DNA from: Amphritea atlantica
GTDB taxonomy: Bacteria > Pseudomonadota > Gammaproteobacteria > Pseudomonadales > Balneatricaceae
Length of the DNA stretch: 64,000 nt
Direction: 5' to 3'
NCBI RefSeq assembly: GCF_018860855.1
Contig: NZ_JAHKQE010000005.1
Coordinates: forward strand, 1 to 64,000
Part shown: positions 8,871 through 17,853 of the stretch, piece after piece
Numbering within the stretch: the stretch's first letter is position 1
Layout of the letters: each line of letters starts with the position of its first letter
Notes under the pieces: model-generated
Database searches by the model: none
The model's input: only the letters and a program-made list of their open reading frames with translations
What the model was told of the DNA's origin: nothing
Made by a program: the position numbers and the translations under genes

Positions 8871-10840
8871 TAATCAAACAGTGCTAAAAGATCAGTACCG
8901 ATAAGCGCCCGCTGTGATGCGCTCATCTGCTGACGTTGCTCTGTGGCTTTAACCCTGCCCTGACGCTGCAACGCCACTCCTGCGGGAGAGATCCCGCGTA
9001 ACATCACTGCCGCATAGGTCCCGCTGACCTTATCGCGGCTATGCCCTAAACGCTGCAACTGCAGCCCAAAACGCTGCCAAAAACAACATAATGCGGAGGT
9101 CGCACCAAAACTCGTCCCTAACCAATCGATATCTTGGCTGCCCTGCTCAACAGCCTGCAACAACGCACTTCCGATCCCCTGTCGCTGTAACTGAGGGTGT
9201 ACCGCAATCCGCATCACTCGAAGCCCTCGACAGTGGGCCGCATCCGCTATCTGACAGTGAGCTAATAACGTCTGAGGAATCAACTGCCCTTTAGGTCGTC
9301 GAGTACCCTTCATAATTGCCTCAGCTAGATCAGTATCGATTGGCCCCTCATACGCCAATAGCACCGCCGCCACTAATTGAGTCTCACCTTTATGCTCAAC
9401 CGATGCCCCCCATATTTCGATATTGGGACTATCCAAGAGAATCCGCAGATCTCCCGGTGTCGTGCGGTAATGGGCCAACATTAACAGTCCAAATAGTTGT
9501 TTCAGACGGCGGGTATCGGCCACTAACTCATCCCGATCTAGCTTTCGGTAACACACATCGTCGCGCTCAGCCACATAATCCGACAGATCAGCAGGCTCTG
9601 CATCCAACAGCAATGCCTGATAACTAAAACGCTCTAGCGGATCACCTTCCGCCCAACGCACCGGCTGATGCATACGTAACAACTTGCGCTGCGGCACTCG
9701 GCGATCAAGATAGGGCAGAAAGCGCACCGAGAACCCCTGCCCAGTGCCTTCATAGCCATGTAGGGTCGATGCAAAGATAACCCGCGGATAATCAAGCAGA
9801 CTAAGCAGTAACGGCGCAGGAATCGCCGCCGCCTCATCCACCAACAGTAGATCGGCCTCCGGTTTTTGTTGTAACAGCTGATCAGGCAGCAGAAACCGCA
9901 GCCGACTTTCACCATAGTGCCAACAATCCCGCTCATAGGTTAATTCGTCCGCCGGAAGCAGTCTTTGCAACAGAGTCACAACCGCCTGTATTGCCCCTCG
10001 TGAAGGCGCTGTTAGCAGTATTTCTAATAAAGGATTTGTCGCTGCCGCGTTACTCTTCTGATGTTTTTGCATCAAGCGAGCCACTAAAATACCCAGTGCG
10101 GCACTTTTACCGCGACCTCGATCCGCAGTGATCACCGTGACTGCCTGCAATTGGCTAAGAATATTGACACAATGCTGGACAGTGTCTTGCTGATCCTTGG
10201 TTTTAAACGGCGCGGGTACCGCTATCGATGATAGATCCTGCTGATGATTAATGTCCGCCACGCAGTGAACCCCATGCTCACCCTCAAAAATCAGCGGGTT
10301 AGCATTGAGTTCACCTTCGCAAAAGTGGATTAATCCAGTGTCCGCCGCAATAGTCTTTTGTAAATGCTGAATAAAACGTCGCCCCACATCCGCGGCGGTA
10401 AACGGTGGCACGGCAATATGACGGTATTCTGGGTCGCTATAATCCTGCCACGCATCGGCGGCAGGCGTGATGAGGATAAACACACCACCCGCCACCAGCG
10501 TTCCGACTACTTGGCCAAACCCGTTAGGATTAAAACCACTCCAAGCATCATAAATAATACCCTGACACTCTTGGCCTAACAGCTGATGTGCCTGTTTAGC
10601 ACTGATAGGCGGCAGAGCAATGGGGGATGTTAAGCCACTCTGCGCATCACCAATCCAGAGCCACTGAGCCTCATTTCCCGCACGCTCACCGAAAGATGAG
10701 CCTAGGTATGTAAAACCGTCAAGTTGCGCCTGACACCACGCCTGGCTGCCGCTTAGCACCACTAATAATCGATGTGAGCGGCGCTGCGCATCCTCTAGCC
10801 CTCTCGTAAGATTATTCAGAACCGATTTCCCACTCGCCAC
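8843..10840 (-). CDS. tmcA: tRNA(Met) cytidine acetyltransferase TmcA
   Basis: 665 residues with a GTG start preceded by AAGG. Domains in order: DUF1726 (~1-200), RecD-like helicase with Walker A ADRGRGKSA (~239-248) and Walker B LLLVDEAAAIP (~330), a GNAT acetyltransferase domain with the acetyl-CoA loop QRQGIGSAL (~545-553), and a C-terminal tRNA-binding segment. The enzyme makes N4-acetylcytidine at the wobble position of elongator tRNA(Met), using ATP and acetyl-CoA. Length and motifs are standard. Its 3' end overlaps the convergent MOSC gene by 28 bp. Confidence 0.95.
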   Translation of the reverse strand: MASGKSVLNNLTRGLEDAQRRSHRLLVVLSGSQAWCQAQLDGFTYLGSSFGERAGNEAQWLWIGDAQSGLTSPIALPPISAKQAHQLLGQECQGIIYDAWSGFNPNGFGQVVGTLVAGGVFILITPAADAWQDYSDPEYRHIAVPPFTAADVGRRFIQHLQKTIAADTGLIHFCEGELNANPLIFEGEHGVHCVADINHQQDLSSIAVPAPFKTKDQQDTVQHCVNILSQLQAVTVITADRGRGKSAALGILVARLMQKHQKSNAAATNPLLEILLTAPSRGAIQAVVTLLQRLLPADELTYERDCWHYGESRLRFLLPDQLLQQKPEADLLLVDEAAAIPAPLLLSLLDYPRVIFASTLHGYEGTGQGFSVRFLPYLDRRVPQRKLLRMHQPVRWAEGDPLERFSYQALLLDAEPADLSDYVAERDDVCYRKLDRDELVADTRRLKQLFGLLMLAHYRTTPGDLRILLDSPNIEIWGASVEHKGETQLVAAVLLAYEGPIDTDLAEAIMKGTRRPKGQLIPQTLLAHCQIADAAHCRGLRVMRIAVHPQLQRQGIGSALLQAVEQGSQDIDWLGTSFGATSALCCFWQRFGLQLQRLGHSRDKVSGTYAAVMLRGISPAGVALQRQGRVKATEQRQQMSASQRALIGTDLLALFDYQPSSGALG

Positions 10841-10985
10841 AACATTACCTTTTACTTGGTCAATAATTGAATTTTACACTCTCCGCGCTGTCAGGATATA
10901 AGTAATCAGGAAGAAAACGTTAAGGAGACGACATCAGCGATCATGGCTATCGACAATAAAATCTTACAGGCTGAGGAGGCGAGCA

Positions 10986-12404
10986 ATGCGCGCTGATTTA
11001 TGCCTTGTAATGGATCAAGGAAGTCACTATTGCCGAGCGAAGGTTTACGATCGCCTCGGTACCTGTCTAAGTTGGGGTAAAGTACCGATCAAAACCCAGC
11101 TAACGCCACCCAACCGTGCGGAACAACACCCCCAATCCATATTGATATCGCTTAAGCAAGCCGCGCTTGAAGCGATCAGTAAACTAACCCGTGACCAGAG
11201 ACACCACCTAAGAACCTCGGCACTCATCACCCAGCGTGCCAGTACTCTTTGCTGGGATGCCGATAACGGTAAGCCATTAACACCAATACTCTGTTGGCAA
11301 GATCAACGTGGCCTACCGTATATAGAGGAACTAATGCCTTTGGCGAGCATGCTCAGGCAGCTAACCGGTCTTTATCCGAATGTTTATTTGCCCGCCGCCA
11401 AGTTGCGCTGGTGTATGGAGCATATGAGCACCAATAATCCGAAACACCGTATTCGAGGAGGGCCGATCTCCGCATGGCTGATCAAACAGTTACTGCATGA
11501 ACAGCCCGACCTTATCGATGGTGTTACGGCGGCAAGAACGATGCTCTACTCCCTCAAAGATCGCAACTGGCACCCTGAATTGGTAGAACTGCTGCAGCTA
11601 CCAGATTCACTGCTACCGAAAGTACGTTTTAGTCAGTTCCATTTTGGTACTTTAAAACTGCCCGGTATCAGCTTGCCTCTCGACTTTGTCAGTAGCGATC
11701 AGGCCGCCTCACTTTTTGCTTTTGGCGACCCATCACAGGATGATCTATATATCCACCTAGGCAGCGGAGGCTTTATGAACAGAGCCTTGACAACACGCGG
11801 ACTTCACTCTCAAGAACGACTGTTGCACCACCTTATTCAAGCCGCTAAACAGCCGCTCTATAGTGCCGAAGCGATTATTAACGGTGCGACAAATGCACTG
11901 GAGTGGGCTTTCAATCACTGTCGACCAGAATCACAGCTTATCGACGAATGGGCCGACCACTACACCGACCCACCGCTGTTTATGAATATGGTTTCAGGGG
12001 TAGGCTCTCCCTATTGGCAGCCGTTGGAGCGTTCTTGTTGGATTAACGACTCTGGTGATCCAAAAGCACAGATGGTGGCGGTTATGGAAAGTATTGTTTT
12101 CTTGATATGCCGTAATATACAAGCGATGTCGGCACTACCGCCCGCTCAGCAGATTATTATTGATGGTCAGGCTAGCCTGTATAATTCACTCTGCCAACGG
12201 GTGGCAGACCTCAGTGGCTTACCGGTATTACGCTATGATCAACATGACATCACAGCCTTGGGCGCCGCTTGGCAAACACTGCCCAATAGTGTCAGGCAGA
12301 TGCAACCCGATACAACCTTTGAACCAACAACGAACCCAGCCCTACAACAACGCTATCAGGTTTGGCTGAAGAGCTTTGAAAACCATTTAAGTTCGCTTAC
12401 GTAA
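10986..12404 (+). CDS. FGGY-family carbohydrate kinase, substrate unknown
   Basis: 472 residues; the ATG follows GAGGAGG. The N-terminal phosphate-1 motif (DQGSHYCRAKVYD), the catalytic-region element LCWQDQRG (~residue 100) and the C-terminal adenosine segment (DGQASLYNSLCQRVADLSGLPV, then ITALGAAW) place it in the FGGY/FGGY_C superfamily. Members phosphorylate glycerol, xylulose, gluconate, ribulose and similar. The family's usual Glu before TALGAA is replaced by Asp-Ile. No sugar transporter or isomerase lies nearby, so the substrate cannot be named. It is divergent from tmcA. Confidence 0.8.
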   Translation: MRADLCLVMDQGSHYCRAKVYDRLGTCLSWGKVPIKTQLTPPNRAEQHPQSILISLKQAALEAISKLTRDQRHHLRTSALITQRASTLCWDADNGKPLTPILCWQDQRGLPYIEELMPLASMLRQLTGLYPNVYLPAAKLRWCMEHMSTNNPKHRIRGGPISAWLIKQLLHEQPDLIDGVTAARTMLYSLKDRNWHPELVELLQLPDSLLPKVRFSQFHFGTLKLPGISLPLDFVSSDQAASLFAFGDPSQDDLYIHLGSGGFMNRALTTRGLHSQERLLHHLIQAAKQPLYSAEAIINGATNALEWAFNHCRPESQLIDEWADHYTDPPLFMNMVSGVGSPYWQPLERSCWINDSGDPKAQMVAVMESIVFLICRNIQAMSALPPAQQIIIDGQASLYNSLCQRVADLSGLPVLRYDQHDITALGAAWQTLPNSVRQMQPDTTFEPTTNPALQQRYQVWLKSFENHLSSLT

Positions 12405-12433
12405 CGGGCTCTACTGAAAGCAAACCAATCATC

Positions 12434-12483
12434 AAAATATAGCCTTGAAAATATAGTTTTGAAAATATAGTCTTCAAAATATC
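12434..12483. repeat. 14-bp tandem repeat, 3.6 units
   Basis: Units AAAATATAGCCTTG (12434), AAAATATAGTTTTG (12448), AAAATATAGTCTTC (12462) and a partial AAAATATC (12476) lie head to tail just after the FGGY kinase stop. Similar short tandem arrays occur elsewhere in the window. Confidence 0.9.
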
Positions 12484-12490
12484 AAGCACA

Positions 12491-12530
12491 CAAAAAGACC
12501 CCCCAATGTTGGCTATCCAACCATTGGGGG
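12491..12530 (-). terminator. Intrinsic terminator for the minus-strand GGDEF gene
   Basis: CCCCCAATG pairs with CATTGGGGG around an inner TTGG/CCAA. Read on the minus strand, it is followed by GTCTTTTTG. It lies about 75 bp beyond the 12604 stop. Confidence 0.75.
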
Positions 12531-12603
12531 CACTTTATTTCGCTGGCCTTTAATACCGCAAAATAAACAACACTCAGCGCGAAAAGCGCAAAATTAAGGT
12601 CGT

Positions 12604-13560
12604 TTAATGATCGAATGTAACCGGCATTTCTTGGGACTCTTCCGTGTGAGCCCGCACCTGCCCACCACCACACTCGATCGCCTCTGCTAGCGCAGATTCG
12701 GTTTTTGCCAGAATACTCTCAGCCGTGAGCTGTGCCGATGGCTGCAGCGTACTGGTACCGATACTCACACTCAACCGGTGTGTCGACTCGATATCCTTAA
12801 CATCCTGACAGAGCCGTTCGGCCAACACTGGCGACTGCTCGTTAGTCGCGGGTAATAATAATGCGAATTGAGCAGGTGCAATTCTCGCAACTTGATCCCC
12901 TGGCCGTGATATAGCACTTTTTAGAACCCCTGCAATTTTGCATAACTGCTGATCCGTGATCTCATCCGCTAATGCTTCATCGGGCTTATCAACCGCGATA
13001 AGCATCAGCGTCAAGGGACTAAACTCTCTGACCGCTCGGCGACACTCGGTCGACAGTACTTTGTTAAAATGACGACCATTAGTCAGGCCGGTTAACTCAT
13101 CGACCACCGTGACCGACGCAAGTTTTTCCTGACTCTGCTGCAGAGCGACATCTTTAGCCGCAATAATTTTATCGTATCGCCGTGTACGTGCTTTCATATT
13201 CAATATCATACCAAGCGTGACGAACGTTAATCCCGCTGCCATAAAAGCAATAAACAAGGGTAAATAACTTTGATGACTCGCCATAATAGGATCGGCCAGT
13301 TGATGAAATTCACTTTCAGTGAGTGAGTCTTGCGCGCTATAAACAGACCACAACTGCTCACTATCGCTCGCTTTACTCGCCAACACCGGATCAACACCCG
13401 CCACACGATGCTCCAGCGCCAGACGCACCTGCTGAACGGCTACCCGTTCCTCATACACCTGACCACCGAGATACAGCATAACAAACACAATTATTGAAAC
13501 CACCAGAATAACAATGGTCTGAACCCGATCGTTGGTTTCAGTCTGTCTGGTATCTATCAC
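12604..13560 (-). CDS. Membrane protein with degenerate GGDEF domain
   Basis: 318 residues with a GTG start preceded by AAGGA. TM1 (~17-36), a short periplasmic region, TM2 (~98-118), a coiled linker and a GGDEF-type domain (~150-300) that begins with VVDELTGLTNGRHF and ends with SIGTS plus a repeat of the AEAIE type. The catalytic GG[DE]EF motif is replaced by IAPAQF (in DQVARIAPAQFALLLP), and the Mg-binding Asp region is altered. Diguanylate cyclase activity is therefore not expected. It may act as a c-di-GMP or GTP sensor, or only as a signalling scaffold. Confidence 0.85.
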   Translation of the reverse strand: MIDTRQTETNDRVQTIVILVVSIIVFVMLYLGGQVYEERVAVQQVRLALEHRVAGVDPVLASKASDSEQLWSVYSAQDSLTESEFHQLADPIMASHQSYLPLFIAFMAAGLTFVTLGMILNMKARTRRYDKIIAAKDVALQQSQEKLASVTVVDELTGLTNGRHFNKVLSTECRRAVREFSPLTLMLIAVDKPDEALADEITDQQLCKIAGVLKSAISRPGDQVARIAPAQFALLLPATNEQSPVLAERLCQDVKDIESTHRLSVSIGTSTLQPSAQLTAESILAKTESALAEAIECGGGQVRAHTEESQEMPVTFDH

Positions 13561-13629
13561 CGTTGAATTCCTTAAATAGCGCTCACATTTAGGTTGAGTA
13601 AATACTTTTTTACTAGGTGATGCAAATAC

Positions 13630-14235
13630 CTACTGCCCATAACGTTTATGAGGCTGATTAAGATACGCCAACTCCTCGGGGGTTGAGGAACGATCAAGGA
13701 TTTTATTGCGATAGGGAAAACGGCCAAAACGCACAATAAGATCGCGGTGTTCATGGGCGAAATCAAGGGCGTTATCGATATGATGACGGTACTCCTGTGG
13801 CGTTTCACAGAGTAAATTTTCCAGTTGTGCCACACAAAGATTCTGCGCACTAAGATCTTCGGCATGCTCTAAAGGCATCAAAAAGAACAATTTCTCACTC
13901 CCCTCTAATGCGGCGTCATGGCCTTTTTTCAGTCCTTCGCGACACAGTTGCTCTGCTCGGGCATCACCGGAAAAGGCATCAGCCGAGCCACGATAGATAC
14001 TGCGGGTAAATTGATCGAGAAGTATAATTAGCGCCAAACGACCACGGGGCTGTCCTGCCCAGTCATCTAATTGCCCCCAAAGCGCCTGCCTGACCTGATG
14101 ACCAAATAGCTCATCAAGCTGCCGATCCATCGCCTCATCACCAAACCACCACAACGACTTGCGATTAGTCACAGGATAACCTTGCTTCAACTCGCCAAAC
14201 CAGAATTGTAAAATCTGCTCAATCTGTTCTGTCAT
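13630..14235 (-). CDS. DUF924 family protein
   Basis: 201 residues from the ATG at 14235, chosen because family members place the ILxFWFGE element about eight residues in; an ATG four codons upstream is possible. Key family signatures: ILQFWFGE, KSLWWFG, the LLDQFTRSIYRG segment, FFLMPLEHAEDL, and the C-terminal FGRFPYRNKIL. The fold is all-helical and TPR-like, and the proteins are soluble with no established function. The gene follows the GGDEF-protein gene on the same strand only after its terminator side, so no operon is implied. Confidence 0.88.
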   Translation of the reverse strand: MTEQIEQILQFWFGELKQGYPVTNRKSLWWFGDEAMDRQLDELFGHQVRQALWGQLDDWAGQPRGRLALIILLDQFTRSIYRGSADAFSGDARAEQLCREGLKKGHDAALEGSEKLFFLMPLEHAEDLSAQNLCVAQLENLLCETPQEYRHHIDNALDFAHEHRDLIVRFGRFPYRNKILDRSSTPEELAYLNQPHKRYGQ

Positions 14236-14554
14236 CTCAACACCCATTTCTTACGACTCGGTAAAGATATTAAAACAAGCGTGATACGTGCTTTTAGGTG
14301 CTCAATACAGCTAACTCAAAACAGCCCATCGATCACCTAGCGCCGCACCCGTTCAGGCTCCAACACACCTTGATATCCTACTCAGTATAGAAGAGGTAGG
14401 TAAAGCCTGTTCTATCAAACGACCACAGAAGCATTCTGTTGTTACATAATTTACCTTTTATCTGCAGGAAATCTGTTTTAGTCTGAACCTTATAAGAATA
14501 AATCACTCTTTATTATTTGAGTACAGTTGAGTCATAATTTCTAACGAGGGAACG
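14236..14554. other. Intergenic region between DUF924 and the 14555 gene
   Basis: Divergent promoter region of 319 bp. It is AT-rich toward the right-hand gene. I see no convincing operator, RNA or repeat; no consensus promoter could be fixed. Confidence 0.5.
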
Positions 14555-15322
14555 ATGCGGAACTTACTGATTTTAATCATTCTAGCGGCGGCAGGTGTAG
14601 GCGGTTATCTCTATCTAAACCCGCCTCAACCAAGCCAGGTCACAACGCCAAACGTACAACCCGATGAGTTATCTAAAATGGCGGCTAAACGCCATATAGA
14701 AAATCTTACCTCCAAGCCCGATCAGGTTATCGAGATCGGCCAAGCAAATAACTTTGTTACCCAAGATCAACTGTTAAAACTACCAACAGAGCAAACAACA
14801 GCCGCCGCTGGCACCCAAGCGGTTGACGATGCTAACGCCATCACCTTCGGGGTGCAGCTCGAAACGATTGGTAACTCGCAGCAACATCAAAACGCTATTA
14901 TTTTAGCCAGCCAGCTCCCCATGGCCGATCAAATCCGACTCAAAGAGCTGCTCAACAATCCCGATAACGCCGCCGATACCCTGTTCTATATTCATGGCGT
15001 CAATGCTGACGACAAACAGGGTTTGTGGGGCATCATTCAACAGGGCTTGATTGACACGTTTGCCAGCGGTATTCAGCTAGAAAAGCAAACGATCAGCGCA
15101 GCAATCCCCATGGAAGCGGATGAGCGCCTAGAAAACAAAAACAGCTCCTTTCTGGGAACTATTCTAGATGAAAAGGTGAAAGACACCTATGTTTACAATT
15201 ATCACAAAGGTGTATTAGGACAAAACCCAGACCTGATTACACCCGGACAGGAACTCATTATTGTCACCTTCAGTCAGGATGAACTGATCGATATCTACAA
15301 CCACTTCACCCAGCAACAGTGA
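14555..15322 (+). CDS. Membrane-anchored periplasmic protein of unknown function
   Basis: 255 residues; the ATG follows GAGGGA. A single N-terminal hydrophobic anchor (residues 3-21) is followed by a Pro/Gln-rich linker, so the bulk is periplasmic. I recognise no domain in the middle. The C-terminal ~100 residues (FYIHGVNADDKQGLWGIIQQGL through NPDLITPGQELIIVTF) are weakly reminiscent of a LysM module, with an internal insertion. That would suggest peptidoglycan contact, but it is only a resemblance. It lies 12 bp upstream of the GST gene, so the two probably share a transcript. Confidence 0.7.
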   Translation: MRNLLILIILAAAGVGGYLYLNPPQPSQVTTPNVQPDELSKMAAKRHIENLTSKPDQVIEIGQANNFVTQDQLLKLPTEQTTAAAGTQAVDDANAITFGVQLETIGNSQQHQNAIILASQLPMADQIRLKELLNNPDNAADTLFYIHGVNADDKQGLWGIIQQGLIDTFASGIQLEKQTISAAIPMEADERLENKNSSFLGTILDEKVKDTYVYNYHKGVLGQNPDLITPGQELIIVTFSQDELIDIYNHFTQQQ

Positions 15323-15334
15323 CAGGAGTCACCT

Positions 15335-15952
15335 ATGATCGACCTATACACTTGGGGTACACCCAACGGCCGCAAAGTTTCAATTATGCTGGAAGCCACC
15401 GCTTTGCCTTACATCGTTCACCCCGTCAATATTCTTGCCGACGATCAGTTCAAACCCGATTTTCTCAGTATCAGCCCCAATAACAAAATCCCCGCTATCA
15501 CCGATGAAAATGGTCCCGATGGTAAACAGGTTAAACTCTTTGAAAGTGGAGCTATTCTGCTCTATTTAGCGGAAAAAACCGGTAATTTCATCCCTACCGA
15601 CCCAATGAAAAGAATTGAATGTTTGCAATGGCTGATGTGGCAAATGGGTGGTTTTGGTCCGATGCTAGGTCAAGCCCATCACTTTAATCGCTTTGCTAAA
15701 GAAACAGTTCCCTACGCAAAAAAACGTTATGGTGATGAAACCCGTCGACTATGGGGCGTGTTGGATAAACAATTAACTGACCGCACCTTCGTACTGGATC
15801 AAGACCTCAGCATTGCGGACTTTGCGATCTATCCTTGGGCCTGCCGCTATGAATGGCAGGAGATTGAACTAGATGACTTTCCTCATGTAAAAGCCTGGAT
15901 GGACACCATGAGTCATATCGAATTTGTTCAACGGGGTATGGCGGTTCCTTAA
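15335..15952 (+). CDS. yfcG: Glutathione S-transferase, YfcG-like disulfide-bond reductase
   Basis: 205 residues; AGGAG lies 7 bp before the ATG. The N-terminal thioredoxin-fold domain (1-85) carries TPNGRK, giving Thr9 and Asn11, the residues used in place of Cys by YfcG/YghU (Nu-class) enzymes. The FESGAILLYLAE element binds glutathione. The C-terminal helical domain (~90-205) includes WLMWQMGGFGP, and SIADFAIYPW as the N-capping box. Nu-class enzymes have strong disulfide reductase activity with two glutathiones. Confidence 0.88.
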   Translation: MIDLYTWGTPNGRKVSIMLEATALPYIVHPVNILADDQFKPDFLSISPNNKIPAITDENGPDGKQVKLFESGAILLYLAEKTGNFIPTDPMKRIECLQWLMWQMGGFGPMLGQAHHFNRFAKETVPYAKKRYGDETRRLWGVLDKQLTDRTFVLDQDLSIADFAIYPWACRYEWQEIELDDFPHVKAWMDTMSHIEFVQRGMAVP

Positions 15953-16020
15953 CCCGTCACTCGTGAGCCATAACACGCTTTACTATCGTCACCGTTAATC
16001 AACTCAATTACAACGCCCCT

Positions 16021-16860
16021 TCAGCACTCCAGCCCAAACCGGCGAAGTTGTCGGGGAAGCAGCTCTTCCAACTGAACCAAATCACTCTCCTGAAATTCGA
16101 TCACATTCAAATTATGTTGTTCATACAACGCCTTCTTGCGCATCTTCTCGGCTAAATAAGAGGGATCATTTTCGCTGCCCCAAAACTCGATATACACTCT
16201 AATTTGCGGTAGATAAAAATCAGCTAAGGCAACCTCTTCAAGCGGTAGCGGCTTATGACAGGCATGGGAGATACCTGACAGATATAACCAGTTATCAATC
16301 TTCACCTCTGCAGCTGAACGCAGTAAATGACCATCCATTGCACGACAGCCCGTCATACTCTCAGCATCTGCCGGATATTTAAACTGCGCGAGACTGCGTT
16401 TGAACAAGGTATTTTCAGTCAACTTTTTCGGCCAGCTAACATAGCCGATCGCCGTGCTGGCATCCTCTTTCTGCACCCCACCCTGAGCGGCACCGAATGG
16501 CGTGATCTGCCAGCCTTTCAACCAGGGTTTTACCCAGCCAAGTTCCGCCAATAACTGATTAATCCGAGCGGCCGGCAAGCCGGTTTTTAGCCCCAAACCT
16601 TTAGCCGTAGTAAACTGATCTTCTGTATTAACCAGTGCCCGATGTTCGACCACGCTGTCTGGCCAGACAATATAACGACCATAACGCTCACTATCACGAT
16701 AATTCCCTTGCTCAAACTCCCCCTTGCTGGTCAGTTGCCACTGATTATCTGTTCGTTTAATCCAGCCGAGCGCTTCTAACTCAGCAAACATCTGCCGACT
16801 GCTTTTACCCAGAGCTTTAGCCAAAGCCGAGGTTGATATTCTTTGCTGGTCTTGGGTCAT
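16021..16860 (-). CDS. Tandem winged-HTH protein with Vsr/PD-(D/E)XK-like C-terminal domain
   Basis: 279 residues. Two internal repeats of a winged-helix-like unit are seen: ~8-65 (ISTSALAKALG, then LEALGWIKR, ending GRYIVWP) and ~80-150 (FTTAKGLGLKTGLP, then LAELGWVKPW, ending IGYVSWP). The C-terminal third (~185-270) has the pattern of a Vsr/DUF559-type nuclease: ADFYLPQIRVYIEFWG, then KMRKKALYEQHNLNVIEF, giving D...E-x-W...K and the typical final beta strand. I do not recognise a named family. DNA binding plus nuclease activity is an inference. Confidence 0.7.
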   Translation of the reverse strand: MTQDQQRISTSALAKALGKSSRQMFAELEALGWIKRTDNQWQLTSKGEFEQGNYRDSERYGRYIVWPDSVVEHRALVNTEDQFTTAKGLGLKTGLPAARINQLLAELGWVKPWLKGWQITPFGAAQGGVQKEDASTAIGYVSWPKKLTENTLFKRSLAQFKYPADAESMTGCRAMDGHLLRSAAEVKIDNWLYLSGISHACHKPLPLEEVALADFYLPQIRVYIEFWGSENDPSYLAEKMRKKALYEQHNLNVIEFQESDLVQLEELLPRQLRRFGLEC

Positions 16861-16904
16861 CGATACTGTTCCGCTAATACCTAGCCTAAAAATAAGCTTA
16901 AAAA

Positions 16905-17693
16905 CTATTCACTGAGCGCTGCCAATACAATCTGTTTTGGGTCAATGATAGCATTCACCGATTGCCCGACCTGCCACACTGCTGCACTTTGCGTGTCGAC
17001 CACTGCGCACAATTCAAGTGTATCGGCAATCGTTAACATCACTTCCTGCTCATGATCGCTGCCGACGACACTTGAAACCCGCGCCGCCAGCGAGTTTACC
17101 TCGGTCGACTCTTGAGCCTGCAAACCAATGGCCGGGGCTTTAATCAGCACTAACACCTCACTACCTGAATGTAATCCTAAACGCACTAGACTACGGTGAG
17201 TGATCTCCGCTAGTAAACTAACACCTCTCTCCTCAGTCAACCCAATATCAATCGTCACGAGGTCATTCACTTCGTCTGTAAGGATATGACTGATACGTCC
17301 CAATAATTGATTTCGAGCACTGCTTTGAGCGGAGAACAATGAAACGGCCTCCAAGAGACTATCCAACGAAACCGATTCATCCTGTAATGCATTCAGCGCA
17401 CGGTTCTGTATATCGGTCAACATTTGATATAACTTAACTAATCGTTCACCAAAGGGGGTTAACTGTGCCCCGCCGCCACCTTTCCCGCCTACAGCCAGCG
17501 TTAGCACCGCTTGATCAGCACGACTATTCATATCATTAACCGCATCCCAAGCCGCCTTATAACTCATACCGGCTCGTTTCGCACCACGACTCAAAGACCC
17601 AGTCTCAACGATACAAGCCAACAAATGCATTCGCCGCGGATTAGCGTAAAGCTGCTCTTCGAGTGAGAGCGTCAGCTGTGCTGTTAATTCCAT
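16905..17693 (-). CDS. modE: Molybdate-responsive regulator ModE
   Basis: 262 residues from the ATG at 17691-17693, with GAGAGGG upstream; a longer open frame to 17921 runs through the operator region and is rejected. The N-terminal winged helix (~15-110) contains GSLSRGAKRAGMSYKAAWDAV and the ModE signature GGKGGGGAQLT. Two MOP/TOBE molybdate-binding domains follow (~125-190 and ~198-262), each with the SARNQL/SLAAR-type start and the INDxVTxDI-like core. Full-length ModE represses modABC when molybdate is bound. It is divergent from modA, with two ModE boxes between. Confidence 0.93.
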   Translation of the reverse strand: MELTAQLTLSLEEQLYANPRRMHLLACIVETGSLSRGAKRAGMSYKAAWDAVNDMNSRADQAVLTLAVGGKGGGGAQLTPFGERLVKLYQMLTDIQNRALNALQDESVSLDSLLEAVSLFSAQSSARNQLLGRISHILTDEVNDLVTIDIGLTEERGVSLLAEITHRSLVRLGLHSGSEVLVLIKAPAIGLQAQESTEVNSLAARVSSVVGSDHEQEVMLTIADTLELCAVVDTQSAAVWQVGQSVNAIIDPKQIVLAALSE

Positions 17694-17722
17694 AATCTGC
17701 CCTCTCAACACACGATCGTTTG

Positions 17723-17748
17723 ACGTTATATAAAAAAATATATAACGT
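17723..17748. promoter_or_regulatory. ModE box 1 (perfect palindrome)
   Basis: ACGTTATATA and TATATAACGT are perfect inverted repeats separated by six As, matching the known ModE consensus CGnTATATA-N6-TATATAnCG. It lies 30 bp upstream of the modE ATG and 106 bp upstream of modA. Confidence 0.9.
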
Positions 17749-17750
17749 AT

Positions 17751-17774
17751 CGCTATGCAATTTATTATATAGCG
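17751..17774. promoter_or_regulatory. ModE box 2 (imperfect)
   Basis: CGCTATGCAA and TTATATAGCG match as inverted repeats at 8 of 10 positions with the same 24-bp overall length. The centres of the two boxes are 27 bp apart, allowing two dimers to control both divergent genes. Confidence 0.75.
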
Positions 17775-17853
17775 AAATTCACACGAAAAAACGCTATTTA
17801 ACAGATCGCCATTCAAACCAACTATGCGTGAGAATGAAGAGTGAGGGTTAACC

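Noticed and set aside
12434-12483. Possible CRISPR array (AT-rich repeats)
   Set aside because: Units are adjacent with no spacers and only 14 bp long; no cas genes in the window.
13572-13865. 97-codon minus-strand frame overlapping the DUF924 gene
   Set aside because: It is the shifted frame of the well-supported DUF924 gene and has no family resemblance.
16327-16554. Plus-strand frame inside the tandem-HTH gene
   Set aside because: Antisense to a gene with clear repeats and domain structure; no ribosome site.
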